The position numbers were made by a program, and so were the translations under genes. Shown here piece after piece: positions 7,572 to 15,109 of a stretch of 18,677 nt of DNA; position 1 is the first letter of the stretch, and the number at the start of each line of letters is the position of its first letter. The notes under the pieces were generated by a model that was not told the origin of the DNA, searched no databases, and saw only the letters and a list, made by a program, of their open reading frames with translations. Location: contig CAZNVM010000445.1 of assembly GCA_964576215.1 (NCBI GenBank), positions 1 to 18,677 of the forward strand. The letters are read 5' to 3'. This stretch comes from JAVBSX01 sp964576215 (GTDB taxonomy: Bacteria; Planctomycetota; Planctomycetia; Pirellulales; Thermoguttaceae).

Positions 7572-9117
7572 CTTCTTTCACTTCCACTTTACCGTCGTTT
7601 TTTCCGTAGGTGACGACGATTCGGTTTCCTTCCGGGGCTTGGGAGCGGGTAATGATGTACGGTTTTCCACGAACCGGATCGACGGCTCCTTCTTTAACCG
7701 CAAGTTTCAACGAAGACGCCAATGCAAGATACCAGGCTTCCACCCGGGTTTTATCCATTGCCTGTTTTTGCATCGATTCCCGAATTCCGTACAGGAATAA
7801 CATGGAAAGTGCCGGATAATCCTTTTTTCCTTGTTGGAGTTGGAGATTGTCCGCAACGTGATCGAGGGTTTCCAGCCTCGCATAAAACGGTTGTGAACAG
7901 GAATCAATCAAGACCCGCATCGCTTTGAGATAATAATCCTGATCTTTATCGATCGCCTGAGGTTTATAAAACGCAACGGCGTTGAGCAAACTTAGCCCCC
8001 TTTCTCTTCTTGTTTGTTCTTTCTCCTTCGGAATTTCAACTCCGAGCACATCGAGAGACCGGAGTTTATCCAATTCGCTTGCGGTTAAAGCCTCGCTGAT
8101 TCGCCCTTCCCGAATCAGCTCAAATCGCCGGAGAGCTTCGGCGCGGTCGCCGATCCAACATTTTGCGTCGGACGGCCAGTTCTGGAGCGTTCGGCGTAAA
8201 ATCGTGATGATCGTATTCGCGTGTTTGGGAGTGAATTTGGGATCAAGAGCAAGCGTTTGCAGAATTCGCAACGTGTTTTCCCGCATATAAGCGGCGTGAA
8301 TACGCATCTCGGGAAACTGCGTTTGCGCCGCAAGTTCCGTAAATCGCAACATATACCGGAGCGTTTCCACCGCGTCGTCCATGTTTCCTTCCTGGAGGGA
8401 GCGGGCAATTTCACATTCTTCCAGCGTCATGTAAGACCAGGAGGAATCGACATTTTGGTCGTCTGGAACCAATCCGATGTTTGTTCCGATTAAGTTTTGT
8501 TCGAACTTTGCGTCGGGATCGTCGAGAAGTTCACGGAGCCGGTCCCGCTGCGGTTTGAATCTTGCAAGAACCTCCCCGTGTGTTTGAATCGTTTCCCAAT
8601 CGGCGTACCACGGTCCTTGGGTACTGATACTTTCGCGGAGCCGGTCGTAAGAATTGGGGTCAAAGGACGAAAATTCTTTTGCGATTAAAGCACCGACGTT
8701 TTCCTCGGGAGGAATATCCCGTTGAAACACCTGGGTCGGAAGTCCTCCTTCCCGCCGAACCGTCTCAATTTCCTCCTGGATCGAATCCCGGGCTTGGGTC
8801 AGGGTTCTGGCAAGGTCCAGTCCGTCGGAGGTCTCCTCCGACCTCTCCGTATCTCTTTTTTCATACCTTTTTTTCGTTTCTACGGAAGACTGGGATGAAA
8901 CAGCACCACCTCGCCGGATGACAAACTGTTCAAAGGCAATAATGAGGAAAACGCTAAGAATAACCACAATAAAAAGCAGTCCGCCCTGCTCGGAAATATC
9001 GAATTTTTTCCCGGCATTTTTGGGGGAGGAGGTATTTGAAACCTCAGGGGCCGAATTATCCGCAGATTTGACGGATTTCGTTTCTGCCGCTAAATTGTTT
9101 TCGTCGTTAAAGTCCAT
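7552..9117 (-). CDS. Membrane-anchored helical protein of unknown function
   Basis: I do not recognise a named family. From ATG 9117 the protein has 521 residues: an acidic, Ser/Asn-rich N-terminal tail (about 1-45), one membrane helix (about 45-66, LLFIVVILSVFLIIAFEQFVI), a charged linker, then a long, mostly helical domain with no visible catalytic motif. The C-terminal pattern VDPVRGKPYIITR followed by IVVTYGKNDG resembles the DP-x-x-G-x-P ending seen in many planctomycete hypothetical proteins with one N-terminal membrane helix. It is probably a cytoplasmic tail plus a periplasmic helical domain. A GTG at 9157-9159 would add 14 residues, but it lies only 2-3 bases from the predicted transcription start, so I chose ATG 9117. 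The last five residues (MRNEK) and the TGA stop are encoded by the AAATGAG array, so the original end has probably been replaced. It stands alone, convergent to the M50 gene and divergent from the SbcD-like gene. Confidence 0.8.
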   Translation of the reverse strand: MDFNDENNLAAETKSVKSADNSAPEVSNTSSPKNAGKKFDISEQGGLLFIVVILSVFLIIAFEQFVIRRGGAVSSQSSVETKKRYEKRDTERSEETSDGLDLARTLTQARDSIQEEIETVRREGGLPTQVFQRDIPPEENVGALIAKEFSSFDPNSYDRLRESISTQGPWYADWETIQTHGEVLARFKPQRDRLRELLDDPDAKFEQNLIGTNIGLVPDDQNVDSSWSYMTLEECEIARSLQEGNMDDAVETLRYMLRFTELAAQTQFPEMRIHAAYMRENTLRILQTLALDPKFTPKHANTIITILRRTLQNWPSDAKCWIGDRAEALRRFELIREGRISEALTASELDKLRSLDVLGVEIPKEKEQTRRERGLSLLNAVAFYKPQAIDKDQDYYLKAMRVLIDSCSQPFYARLETLDHVADNLQLQQGKKDYPALSMLFLYGIRESMQKQAMDKTRVEAWYLALASSLKLAVKEGAVDPVRGKPYIITRSQAPEGNRIVVTYGKNDGKVEVKEEMRNEK

Positions 9118-9167
9118 AATATCGGTCCGCAGAGTACCGGCTAAAAAGGGACGGGACACGCAAGCGT

Positions 9168-9196
9168 ATTATACCCTTGTAAACCGTTTTATACAA
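9168..9196 (-). promoter_or_regulatory. Sigma70-type promoter of the membrane-anchored unknown protein
   Basis: On the minus strand a perfect -10 box TATAAT (9168-9173) lies 17 bp from TTGTAT (9191-9196). Transcription would start near 9161, giving a leader of about 44 nt to ATG 9117. This is the best -10 box in the window and supports the shorter start of the gene. Confidence 0.65.
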
Positions 9197-9277
9197 ACCC
9201 AATATCTTTACCGGGGTCGAAAAAGGGGCTCTCCCAAAAATATTTCAATTTTATGAGGAATATTCTGTCGACAAACA

Positions 9278-9306
9278 TTGCCTAGATTGCCCGGATTGTG
9301 TAGAAT
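9278..9306 (+). promoter_or_regulatory. Sigma70-type promoter of the SbcD-like/YhaN-like unit
   Basis: The -35 box TTGCCT (9278-9283) is separated by exactly 17 bp from the -10 box TAGAAT (9301-9306, five of six matches). The start point would be near 9313, about 36 nt before ATG 9349. It lies back to back with the minus-strand promoter at 9168-9196; the roughly 80 bp between the two could hold shared regulation, but I see no operator. Confidence 0.6.
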
Positions 9307-9348
9307 ACGAAAACTTACATAGTTTTGTCTTTCGTATTTCGCAACTCA

Positions 9349-10965
9349 ATGATAAAAACACCGTTTCGATTTCTCCATGCCGCCGACCTTGCGTTGGAAC
9401 TTCCGATTGAAGGGATCGGAGGCGGTACAAGTGCGGAATTGATCGAAAAACGATTGCTTGACGCTCCGTTGGAAGCCGCTCGACGTCTGTTCCAACAAGC
9501 CCAAGCGGAAGAAGTCGATTTCGTCCTGCTCAGCGGAAACATCGTCGATCCGAACACGTCGGGAGTCGGCCCGCTCGTGTTTCTCGTCGAACAGTTTCAA
9601 TCGCTCGCCGAAGCCGGAATCCCGGTCTATTGGGCCGGGAGCGACCACGACGGCCCCGATCATTGGCCCTCGGCGATTCATTTACCGGAAAATGTCCGCT
9701 TTTTCCGGACCGGTTCGCTGGAAGAATTTCTCGTGGCTGGCAGAAAAACCCAATCGAACATTCCGTTGGTCCGTTTGGTCGGATATTCCCGACTTGACCA
9801 GCGAAAAATCCGCTCCGCTTCAGAATTTACGCCTGACCCAAGCGGACTTTACACAATCGTCGTCGTTCACGGCGCGATTGACCTGAAATCAATTCAGTAT
9901 CGCGGTATTCCGTACTGGGCTTTGGGAGGCGGTCCGAGAAAAATGTTTTCCTACAAACCGCCGCAGCTTGCCGGACCGCCTGCGAAAAACGCGAAAAACG
10001 CAAATTTTGAGCCGGAAACGTTTACGGTTGGCAACACGGAAGAGGAACAGCTGCCGACCCTCGTTCACTATCCCGGTCCAACTTTAGGGCGCAATCCGAA
10101 AGAATCCCGGGAATACGGCGGAACGCTCGTTGACGTTGATGTTCACGGAATCACAACGCTCACGATGCTTCCAACCACGCCGATTCGTTGGGTGAAGGAG
10201 CGGATCGAACTGGAATCGGGCGCATCCATGAAACAGCTTCGTGCGGAGATGCAGAAACGGATTCACGCTTTCCGCTCCGTAAAAAGCCGCGACGACCTGA
10301 TGATTTCCTGGGAAATCGATTGTCCCGGCGGAGTTTTGCCGTCCGATTTGCGGACCGGCGACGTTGCCGAGCCGCTTCTGGAGGAGTTGCGAACCGATTA
10401 CGGGTTGGAACCGCCGATTTGCTGGTCGGTTTCGATCACGACGACGCTTCCGGAATTTCAATCGCTCGGAATTTACGACCAGAAAACGATTCTCGCCGAT
10501 TTCCTGCGGGAAGTACGGGAATTCCAACAGCATCCTTGCGAGCCGATCAACCTGCTTTCGTTTTTGCCGAGGGATTATCGGGAATTGCCGTTCGGGAAAA
10601 AGTTACCGCTTACGATTCCGGCGAAATTTGCGTCGTATCCGGTTTTGAAACGGCTCGTGTTCGGCGATTCGAAAAAAGAATTGACGCCAACGGAAGAAAT
10701 TCAACTGACCAACCTCCGTAAGAAAATCCGGGAGGTACACAGGCAGGATCGGCAGCGAACGCTCCAGTCGGTCGGCAAAGAGAACTCGGACGTTGAAAAG
10801 AAAAAGGTCAAAAAATCGAAACGGCAACGTCCGATCAGTGCAAAAATGTTTCAAAAATTGGAAAAACGGCAACAGCGAGTCCAAAACATCCTCCGCGAAG
10901 CCGCCGCCCTCGGCTGGGATATGCTTGCAGACGGAAGACAGCAGACAGCAGACGGCAGACGGTAG
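9349..10965 (+). CDS. SbcD/Mre11/YhaO-like protein with degenerate metallophosphoesterase site
   Basis: The N-terminus FRFLHAADLALELP and the following order of motifs match the SbcD/YhaO branch of calcineurin-like phosphoesterases, nuclease partners of SbcC/YhaN ATPases. Most metal ligands are missing. The D-x-H motif is D13-L-A15, GD-x-x-D is GN64IVD, GNHD is GSD99HD, and GH-x-H is GG-G-P at about 193-196. Asp13, His100 and His174 (VVVHG) remain. The protein should therefore not be an active Mn-dependent nuclease. At 538 residues it exceeds the usual size of about 400; the extra C-terminal part is Lys/Arg-rich and helical (about 440-525), possibly for DNA or partner binding. I chose ATG 9349 because an upstream in-frame TTG (9325) would add residues before the conserved beta-strand. 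The last 13 or so residues (ADGRQQTADGRR) and the TAG stop are encoded by a heptamer array. The YhaN-like gene follows in the same direction, as in yhaO-yhaN. Confidence 0.8.
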   Translation: MIKTPFRFLHAADLALELPIEGIGGGTSAELIEKRLLDAPLEAARRLFQQAQAEEVDFVLLSGNIVDPNTSGVGPLVFLVEQFQSLAEAGIPVYWAGSDHDGPDHWPSAIHLPENVRFFRTGSLEEFLVAGRKTQSNIPLVRLVGYSRLDQRKIRSASEFTPDPSGLYTIVVVHGAIDLKSIQYRGIPYWALGGGPRKMFSYKPPQLAGPPAKNAKNANFEPETFTVGNTEEEQLPTLVHYPGPTLGRNPKESREYGGTLVDVDVHGITTLTMLPTTPIRWVKERIELESGASMKQLRAEMQKRIHAFRSVKSRDDLMISWEIDCPGGVLPSDLRTGDVAEPLLEELRTDYGLEPPICWSVSITTTLPEFQSLGIYDQKTILADFLREVREFQQHPCEPINLLSFLPRDYRELPFGKKLPLTIPAKFASYPVLKRLVFGDSKKELTPTEEIQLTNLRKKIREVHRQDRQRTLQSVGKENSDVEKKKVKKSKRQRPISAKMFQKLEKRQQRVQNILREAAALGWDMLADGRQQTADGRR

Positions 10966-10989
10966 ACAGCAGACAGCAGACGGCAGGGC
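10927..10989. repeat. Heptanucleotide tandem array, unit GCAGACR (nine copies)
   Basis: Nine consecutive 7-bp units run GCAGACG, GAAGACA, GCAGACA, GCAGACG, GCAGACG, GTAGACA, GCAGACA, GCAGACG, GCAGGGC. The first five encode the C-terminal tail of the SbcD-like protein; the variant unit GTAGACA supplies its TAG stop at 10963-10965. The rest lies in the gap. Confidence 0.88.
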
Positions 10990-11020
10990 ATCGGGCATAG
11001 GTGATAAGTGAAAAGCTTCC

Positions 11021-11051
11021 TCCGATTTCCAATTTCCTATTTCCGATTTCC
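11021..11051. repeat. Heptanucleotide tandem array, unit TCCNATT
   Basis: Units TCCGATT, TCCAATT, TCCTATT and TCCGATT are followed by TCC. This is the second of three different heptamer arrays placed one after another between the SbcD-like and YhaN-like genes. The varying fourth base suggests more divergence than in the perfect arrays. Confidence 0.8.
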
Positions 11052-11059
11052 AAACAAAG

Positions 11060-11085
11060 TAATTCGTAATTCGTAATTCGTAATT
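11060..11085. repeat. Heptanucleotide tandem array, unit TAATTCG
   Basis: Three perfect TAATTCG units and a partial TAATT end 8 bases before ATG 11094. The unit is a rotation of ATTCGTA, the same family as at 4004-4035 and 5187-5200, here in front of an unrelated gene. Confidence 0.85.
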
Positions 11086-11093
11086 AACTTAAC

Positions 11094-14000
11094 ATGAAGT
11101 TTACTTCGCTCGACATTGAACGCTTTGGTCTTTGGACGGAGCTTCACCTTTCGAAACTGGAAGGGGGCCTTAACGTCTTTTACGGACCGAACGAAGCGGG
11201 CAAAACGACGCTCATGGATTTCGTCCGATCCATTCTCTATGGATTGCACGAAGAACGGTTGCGGTACGTTTTTCCTTTTGGCGGCGACAGGGAACAAAAC
11301 AAGGGAAAGCGGAAGAAAACGCAAACCTTCATTTCCGGCGGTTCGATTGACGTAATGTCTCCCGACGGACACTTCACAATCAAGCGGCTGTTCGATCCGA
11401 ACGATCCTCAAATCGGGACAGACCATACCTTATCGATCACACATCACGGACAGGGTTCAACGGCGACTCACCAGGAAAACGCGGCTCTCCGAACGATTCT
11501 TTCCGGGATTGACGAACCGACGTTTAACAACGTGTTCACGTTCGGGCTCGACGAACTGCGCAAACTCGGAACGCTTGACGATACGGCGGCGGCAGAAATG
11601 CTTTTCCGGCTCAGCATCGGTCTGGACCGGATTTCGCTGATCGAGGTGCTTCGTTCGCTCAACAAATCGCGGACACAGCTTCTTGATCCCGCTGAATCGC
11701 AACAAGGGTCGCTCCATCAAATGGTCGCCCAACACCACAAGCTGACCGAGGAACTCGGGCAATCCCGTCGACAAATTTGGGAATATACCCGGATTCTTAC
11801 GGAGCAACGCAAGCTCGACCGGATCATCGGACAGATCAACGACGAACTCAAATCGCTCCGGTACGACCAACGAATCAACGAAATCGCGATTCACGCCGGT
11901 CCAATCTGGGATCGCCGTGATACCGTTCGAACACAAATCGCGGAGATGGGAACGCCGATCCGCGTTCCGGAAGAAGCGTTGCTCGAACTCACCGAAATTG
12001 AAGAGTCGATCCAAAAACGCAAAACACAGTTCAGCGACCTGAAAAAGCAGTACCTCGATTACCAAACGAAAATCAAGGCGGTTCCGGTCAACGAAACGCT
12101 TTGGAAACTGACGCCGCGAATCGAGATCATTCTCGAAGAGGAAACCCGGATCGTCGAGATCGACCAGCAAATTACGCAACTCGAAAACGAGGCAACGGCT
12201 CTGGAAAACGAACTTCGGGAGTGCGAGCAGCATTTACGGTACGGACGCCGCAAAACGGGCAACCAGGATTATCGTCCGCCGCAAACGGTTCAATCGTCGG
12301 CGTCGGCGTCAACCTACACGGCACCACAAAGCTCGTCGTCCAACAAGAGCATCTCGTCGCCTGCTTTACACCAGCGAGCCGCCCAGACGATGCGGGACAT
12401 GCAGTATCAGCCGGCTCCGGAACCGATCCGCAACCTGAACGAATTTCGCGTCTATTCCCGACACGTCAAAAAAACGCAACGCAATTTTCACCGCAGCAAG
12501 CAGATTTACGAGGAACTCAAGGAACGTACCAGGGTGCTCGGCGAAAAGCTCGCGTCGGAAATGTCGAAGTTGGAAACGACCGATCTTCACGAAACGCTCG
12601 AACGAAACAGTGATCGGGTCAATCAGCTCCGCAAACGGCAAAGCATCGCCCAGCGGATCGACGAAATGTCTCGTGTCCGCAAGGATTTGGAGCGTCAAAA
12701 CATGCTCCTGCTTCAAAGCCAGGCGATTCCGGCCTGGGGACTGATGATGCTCATCGGGGCCGCAATCGTTACGGTCGTACTTATCGTTGCGCATTTCACC
12801 AACGGCGTGCACCAGCTTTTCGGCGGGATCGGCGCACTGGTTTGCGTCGCCGGTTTGTTCGTGAAAGTGATGATTGAACGTCAAAACAGTCATAAACTCG
12901 AATACAATCACCGGCAACTGTCGCTTCTTGTCACGCAAATGGATCAGGCAAAGCAGGACGCCGCCGCAATCGATATGAAATACCCGGCGTCCGGTCTTTC
13001 GCCCGACCTGCGGTATCAAGCGGCGCAGCAGGAACTCGCAACGCTCGAAAAACTGATCCCGCTCGAAGCGCAACGAAAAGAGACCGCCCTGCAATTCAAG
13101 GCGGAACAGGAACGGCTTAACCGTACGAAAACGGCGGCGGAGAACGCCCGGAAAAACTGGGAGGACTGGTTGCGCAACGCCTCGCTTCCCGTCGATTGGA
13201 CGCCGAAACAAGTGCGCGAGCTGATCGGACGTTTCGGTTCCGCGTCGGAGGTTCGCCGGAATCTCGACCGGACTTACGAAGACATCAACCAGCGGGTCCG
13301 CGACCTGCGGATCATCACCGACCGGATCGACCGTGTGATTGTCGAAACGAACCTCACGTTCGCCGACGGAATGAGTTACGTTGACGTTCTTGCACAAATC
13401 CGCCGGGAGCTGATTGCATGCGAAGAAGGTTTCAAAAAGCGGCAGGCTCTCGCCCAGGAACGGGCAAAACTCAAGCCGCAACGGAAAAAGGTTTACGCTT
13501 CCTACATGCAGTCGCGGGCGAAAAAGACGGAATTGTTGTCGAAATATGGGGCGAAAACATCTTCGCAACTGCATAAATTGGCTGAAATTTGGAACAATTA
13601 TCAAACACTCCTCTCGAAGGAGGAAGCGGTCCAGAGGGAACTTGCCGCTGCAATCAGCGGTTTTTGTACGGAAGAAGTCGTCGCGTCGCAAATGGAGCCG
13701 GAAGTCCGCAGGAACCTCGAAAATCGCAAGGAACAGATCAAACGCCGGATCGAATCAGCGGAATCGCACCTCCGTGAAGAAGCGGAAAAACACGGCAAAT
13801 TCACGCTGGAATTGCAACAGCTTGCCCAGGATCAAACCGCTGCGAAGAAGCAACGGGAACTGTTGATCCTTGACCGGAAGATCAAAACGTCGATTCGTAC
13901 CTGGCAGGTCCAAGCGGTTTCCTGCCGGATTCTTGAAAATATTCGAAAAGCGTACGAAAGGGAACGGCAACCGCTTGCCCTGGCGGAAACGTCCGATTAC

Positions 14001-14501
14001 TTCCGCCGCCTCACCGCCGGGAAATACCAACGGGTTTGGACGCCGCTTGGAGAAGACACGCTCAAAATCGACGATTCCGGCGCGAACACGATGGACGTAA
14101 GCTGGTTGTCCCGGGGAACACGGGAACAGCTTTTCATCTCGCTTCGACTTGCGCTTTCCGGTTCTTTTACGCGGCACGGTTCGGATTTGCCGCTCATTTT
14201 GGACGACGTTTTGGTCAACTTTGACACCAGTCGGGCAAAGACCGCCGCGAAGGTTCTCATGGAAATCGCAGAGTCGGGCAAGCAGATTATTCTGTTCACC
14301 TGCCATGAACATATCGCCCGGATTTTCCATAAACGAGACGTTCCCGTCTGGATTTTGCCGAAGTTTAAAGACCCGAAAAATATTCGGGTGCTCCCGCCGG
14401 CATCCATGGCGTCAACGGTCAGACAGCAAAAAGCGGACAATCAACCCACCGACACCGACGAATACGCCTGGAACGAATTTGATTCCACTTCTCCTCCTTG
14501 A
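11094..14501 (+). CDS. YhaN/Rad50-like AAA ATPase with membrane segments in the coiled coil
   Basis: An SMC-type ATPase of the Rad50/SbcC/YhaN group, 1135 residues. The N-terminal half-domain has Walker A YGPNEAGKTTL (Lys37). The C-terminal half has the ABC signature SRGTREQ (1006-1012) and Walker B LILDDVLVNFD (Asp1037, Asp1038), followed by a switch region ending IILFTCHEH. Two long coiled-coil arms lie between. Instead of a Rad50 zinc hook (no C-x-x-C seen at the tip), two hydrophobic segments occur at about 548-568 and 575-592 (MMLIGAAIVTVVLIVAHF, IGALVCVAGLFVKVMI). This is as in Bacillus YhaN, so the arms would be anchored in the inner membrane with the ATPase heads inside. A Ser/Ala/Thr-rich, poorly conserved linker interrupts the first arm at about 397-440. 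All ATPase motifs are intact. It follows the degenerate SbcD-like gene across 128 bp of heptamer arrays and probably shares its promoter at 9278-9306. Confidence 0.88.
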   Translation: MKFTSLDIERFGLWTELHLSKLEGGLNVFYGPNEAGKTTLMDFVRSILYGLHEERLRYVFPFGGDREQNKGKRKKTQTFISGGSIDVMSPDGHFTIKRLFDPNDPQIGTDHTLSITHHGQGSTATHQENAALRTILSGIDEPTFNNVFTFGLDELRKLGTLDDTAAAEMLFRLSIGLDRISLIEVLRSLNKSRTQLLDPAESQQGSLHQMVAQHHKLTEELGQSRRQIWEYTRILTEQRKLDRIIGQINDELKSLRYDQRINEIAIHAGPIWDRRDTVRTQIAEMGTPIRVPEEALLELTEIEESIQKRKTQFSDLKKQYLDYQTKIKAVPVNETLWKLTPRIEIILEEETRIVEIDQQITQLENEATALENELRECEQHLRYGRRKTGNQDYRPPQTVQSSASASTYTAPQSSSSNKSISSPALHQRAAQTMRDMQYQPAPEPIRNLNEFRVYSRHVKKTQRNFHRSKQIYEELKERTRVLGEKLASEMSKLETTDLHETLERNSDRVNQLRKRQSIAQRIDEMSRVRKDLERQNMLLLQSQAIPAWGLMMLIGAAIVTVVLIVAHFTNGVHQLFGGIGALVCVAGLFVKVMIERQNSHKLEYNHRQLSLLVTQMDQAKQDAAAIDMKYPASGLSPDLRYQAAQQELATLEKLIPLEAQRKETALQFKAEQERLNRTKTAAENARKNWEDWLRNASLPVDWTPKQVRELIGRFGSASEVRRNLDRTYEDINQRVRDLRIITDRIDRVIVETNLTFADGMSYVDVLAQIRRELIACEEGFKKRQALAQERAKLKPQRKKVYASYMQSRAKKTELLSKYGAKTSSQLHKLAEIWNNYQTLLSKEEAVQRELAAAISGFCTEEVVASQMEPEVRRNLENRKEQIKRRIESAESHLREEAEKHGKFTLELQQLAQDQTAAKKQRELLILDRKIKTSIRTWQVQAVSCRILENIRKAYERERQPLALAETSDYFRRLTAGKYQRVWTPLGEDTLKIDDSGANTMDVSWLSRGTREQLFISLRLALSGSFTRHGSDLPLILDDVLVNFDTSRAKTAAKVLMEIAESGKQIILFTCHEHIARIFHKRDVPVWILPKFKDPKNIRVLPPASMASTVRQQKADNQPTDTDEYAWNEFDSTSPP

Positions 14502-14526
14502 GGCAGGTTGTAACGCGGCGTTTTTG

Positions 14527-14552
14527 TTTTAGATGTGTTCGTTCGTCTAAAA
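14527..14552. terminator. Bidirectional terminator hairpin
   Basis: Stem arms TTTTAGATG (14527-14535) and CGTCTAAAA (14544-14552) pair over nine positions, one of them a wobble, around an 8-base loop. The ends are T-rich in one direction and A-rich in the other, as expected between converging genes. The stop of the Fic gene lies inside the right arm. Confidence 0.5.
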
Positions 14553-15089
14553 AGAGCTTTCGTAATAATAAGAACTGTCGATCCCTTTCATGTACGTCTC
14601 TCGGTCGAGTTTGCCGGTTAGGGCCGGGCGCAATAGTTCTTTGATTTCAAGGTCGTTGACCGGGCTGCGTTCCATCGCGGAGAGGTAGGCCCGCTTTTCG
14701 ACTTGCGACCAGTCAACACATTTTTCCAAATTCTTTTTCAGGATCAAGTCAAGCCAGATGCGTCCGCTTCTTCCGTTCCCATCCGTGAAAGGATGTGCAA
14801 CATTCATCTCAACGTATTTTTCAATAATTTCCTCATACGTGTTTTCGGGCATCCGTTCGATTTTTTTCAGACTTTCGTCAAGATACAACGCACTGGCAAA
14901 GCGAAAATATCCTTTAGAAATATTTCGATCCCGGATTTTTCCGGCAAACTCAAAAAGACCGTCGAACAGGTATTTATGAATTTGGCACAGCCCTGCCGTT
15001 GTCCCGACTTCGATTACGTCAATCTCGCCGCTGTCGAACAGTAAATAGGCTTTTTCTTTACTCTGGTCGTCAACAGTTCTTTGTGTCAT
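14547..15089 (-). CDS. Fic-family AMP-transferase, class III-like with C-terminal inhibitory motif
   Basis: A 180-residue single-domain Fic protein. The catalytic motif HPFTDGNGRSGR spans His99 to Arg110 and has every key residue of HPFx(D/E)GNGRxxR, so it should transfer AMP from ATP to a protein side chain. The flap that positions the target is around 55-75 (NISKGYFRFASALYLDESL). The C-terminal SYYYE (Ser173-Glu177) fits the S-x-x-x-E inhibitory helix of class III Fic proteins such as the Neisseria enzyme, in which the enzyme inhibits itself and is released on changing oligomeric state. The target is not visible; other class III members modify type II topoisomerases. The gene lies 20 bp downstream of the secreted-protein gene on the same strand and is probably co-transcribed. 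No separate antitoxin gene is seen. The 20-bp gap reads, in sense, AAATGGG-AAACGAG then an A-run, probably two decayed heptamer units, with no clear Shine-Dalgarno. Confidence 0.88.
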   Translation of the reverse strand: MTQRTVDDQSKEKAYLLFDSGEIDVIEVGTTAGLCQIHKYLFDGLFEFAGKIRDRNISKGYFRFASALYLDESLKKIERMPENTYEEIIEKYVEMNVAHPFTDGNGRSGRIWLDLILKKNLEKCVDWSQVEKRAYLSAMERSPVNDLEIKELLRPALTGKLDRETYMKGIDSSYYYESSF

Positions 15090-15109
15090 GTTTTTTCTCG
15101 TTTCCCATT

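Noticed and set aside
9325..9348. A TTG start eight codons upstream for the SbcD-like gene
   Set aside because: ATG 9349 places the conserved FRFLHAAD strand at the usual distance from the N-terminus; the upstream codons are made by heptamer-like TTTCGTA-TTTCGCA sequence and lie very close to the predicted transcription start.
12366..13691. A 441-codon minus-strand open frame opposite the YhaN-like gene
   Set aside because: It has the same Arg/Phe/Leu-rich shadow composition, and the plus frame continues as an uninterrupted coiled coil with intact ATPase motifs.
11094..14501. Assignment as canonical Rad50/SbcC
   Set aside because: There is no C-x-x-C zinc hook and there are membrane segments at the arm tip, so YhaN-like is the better label.
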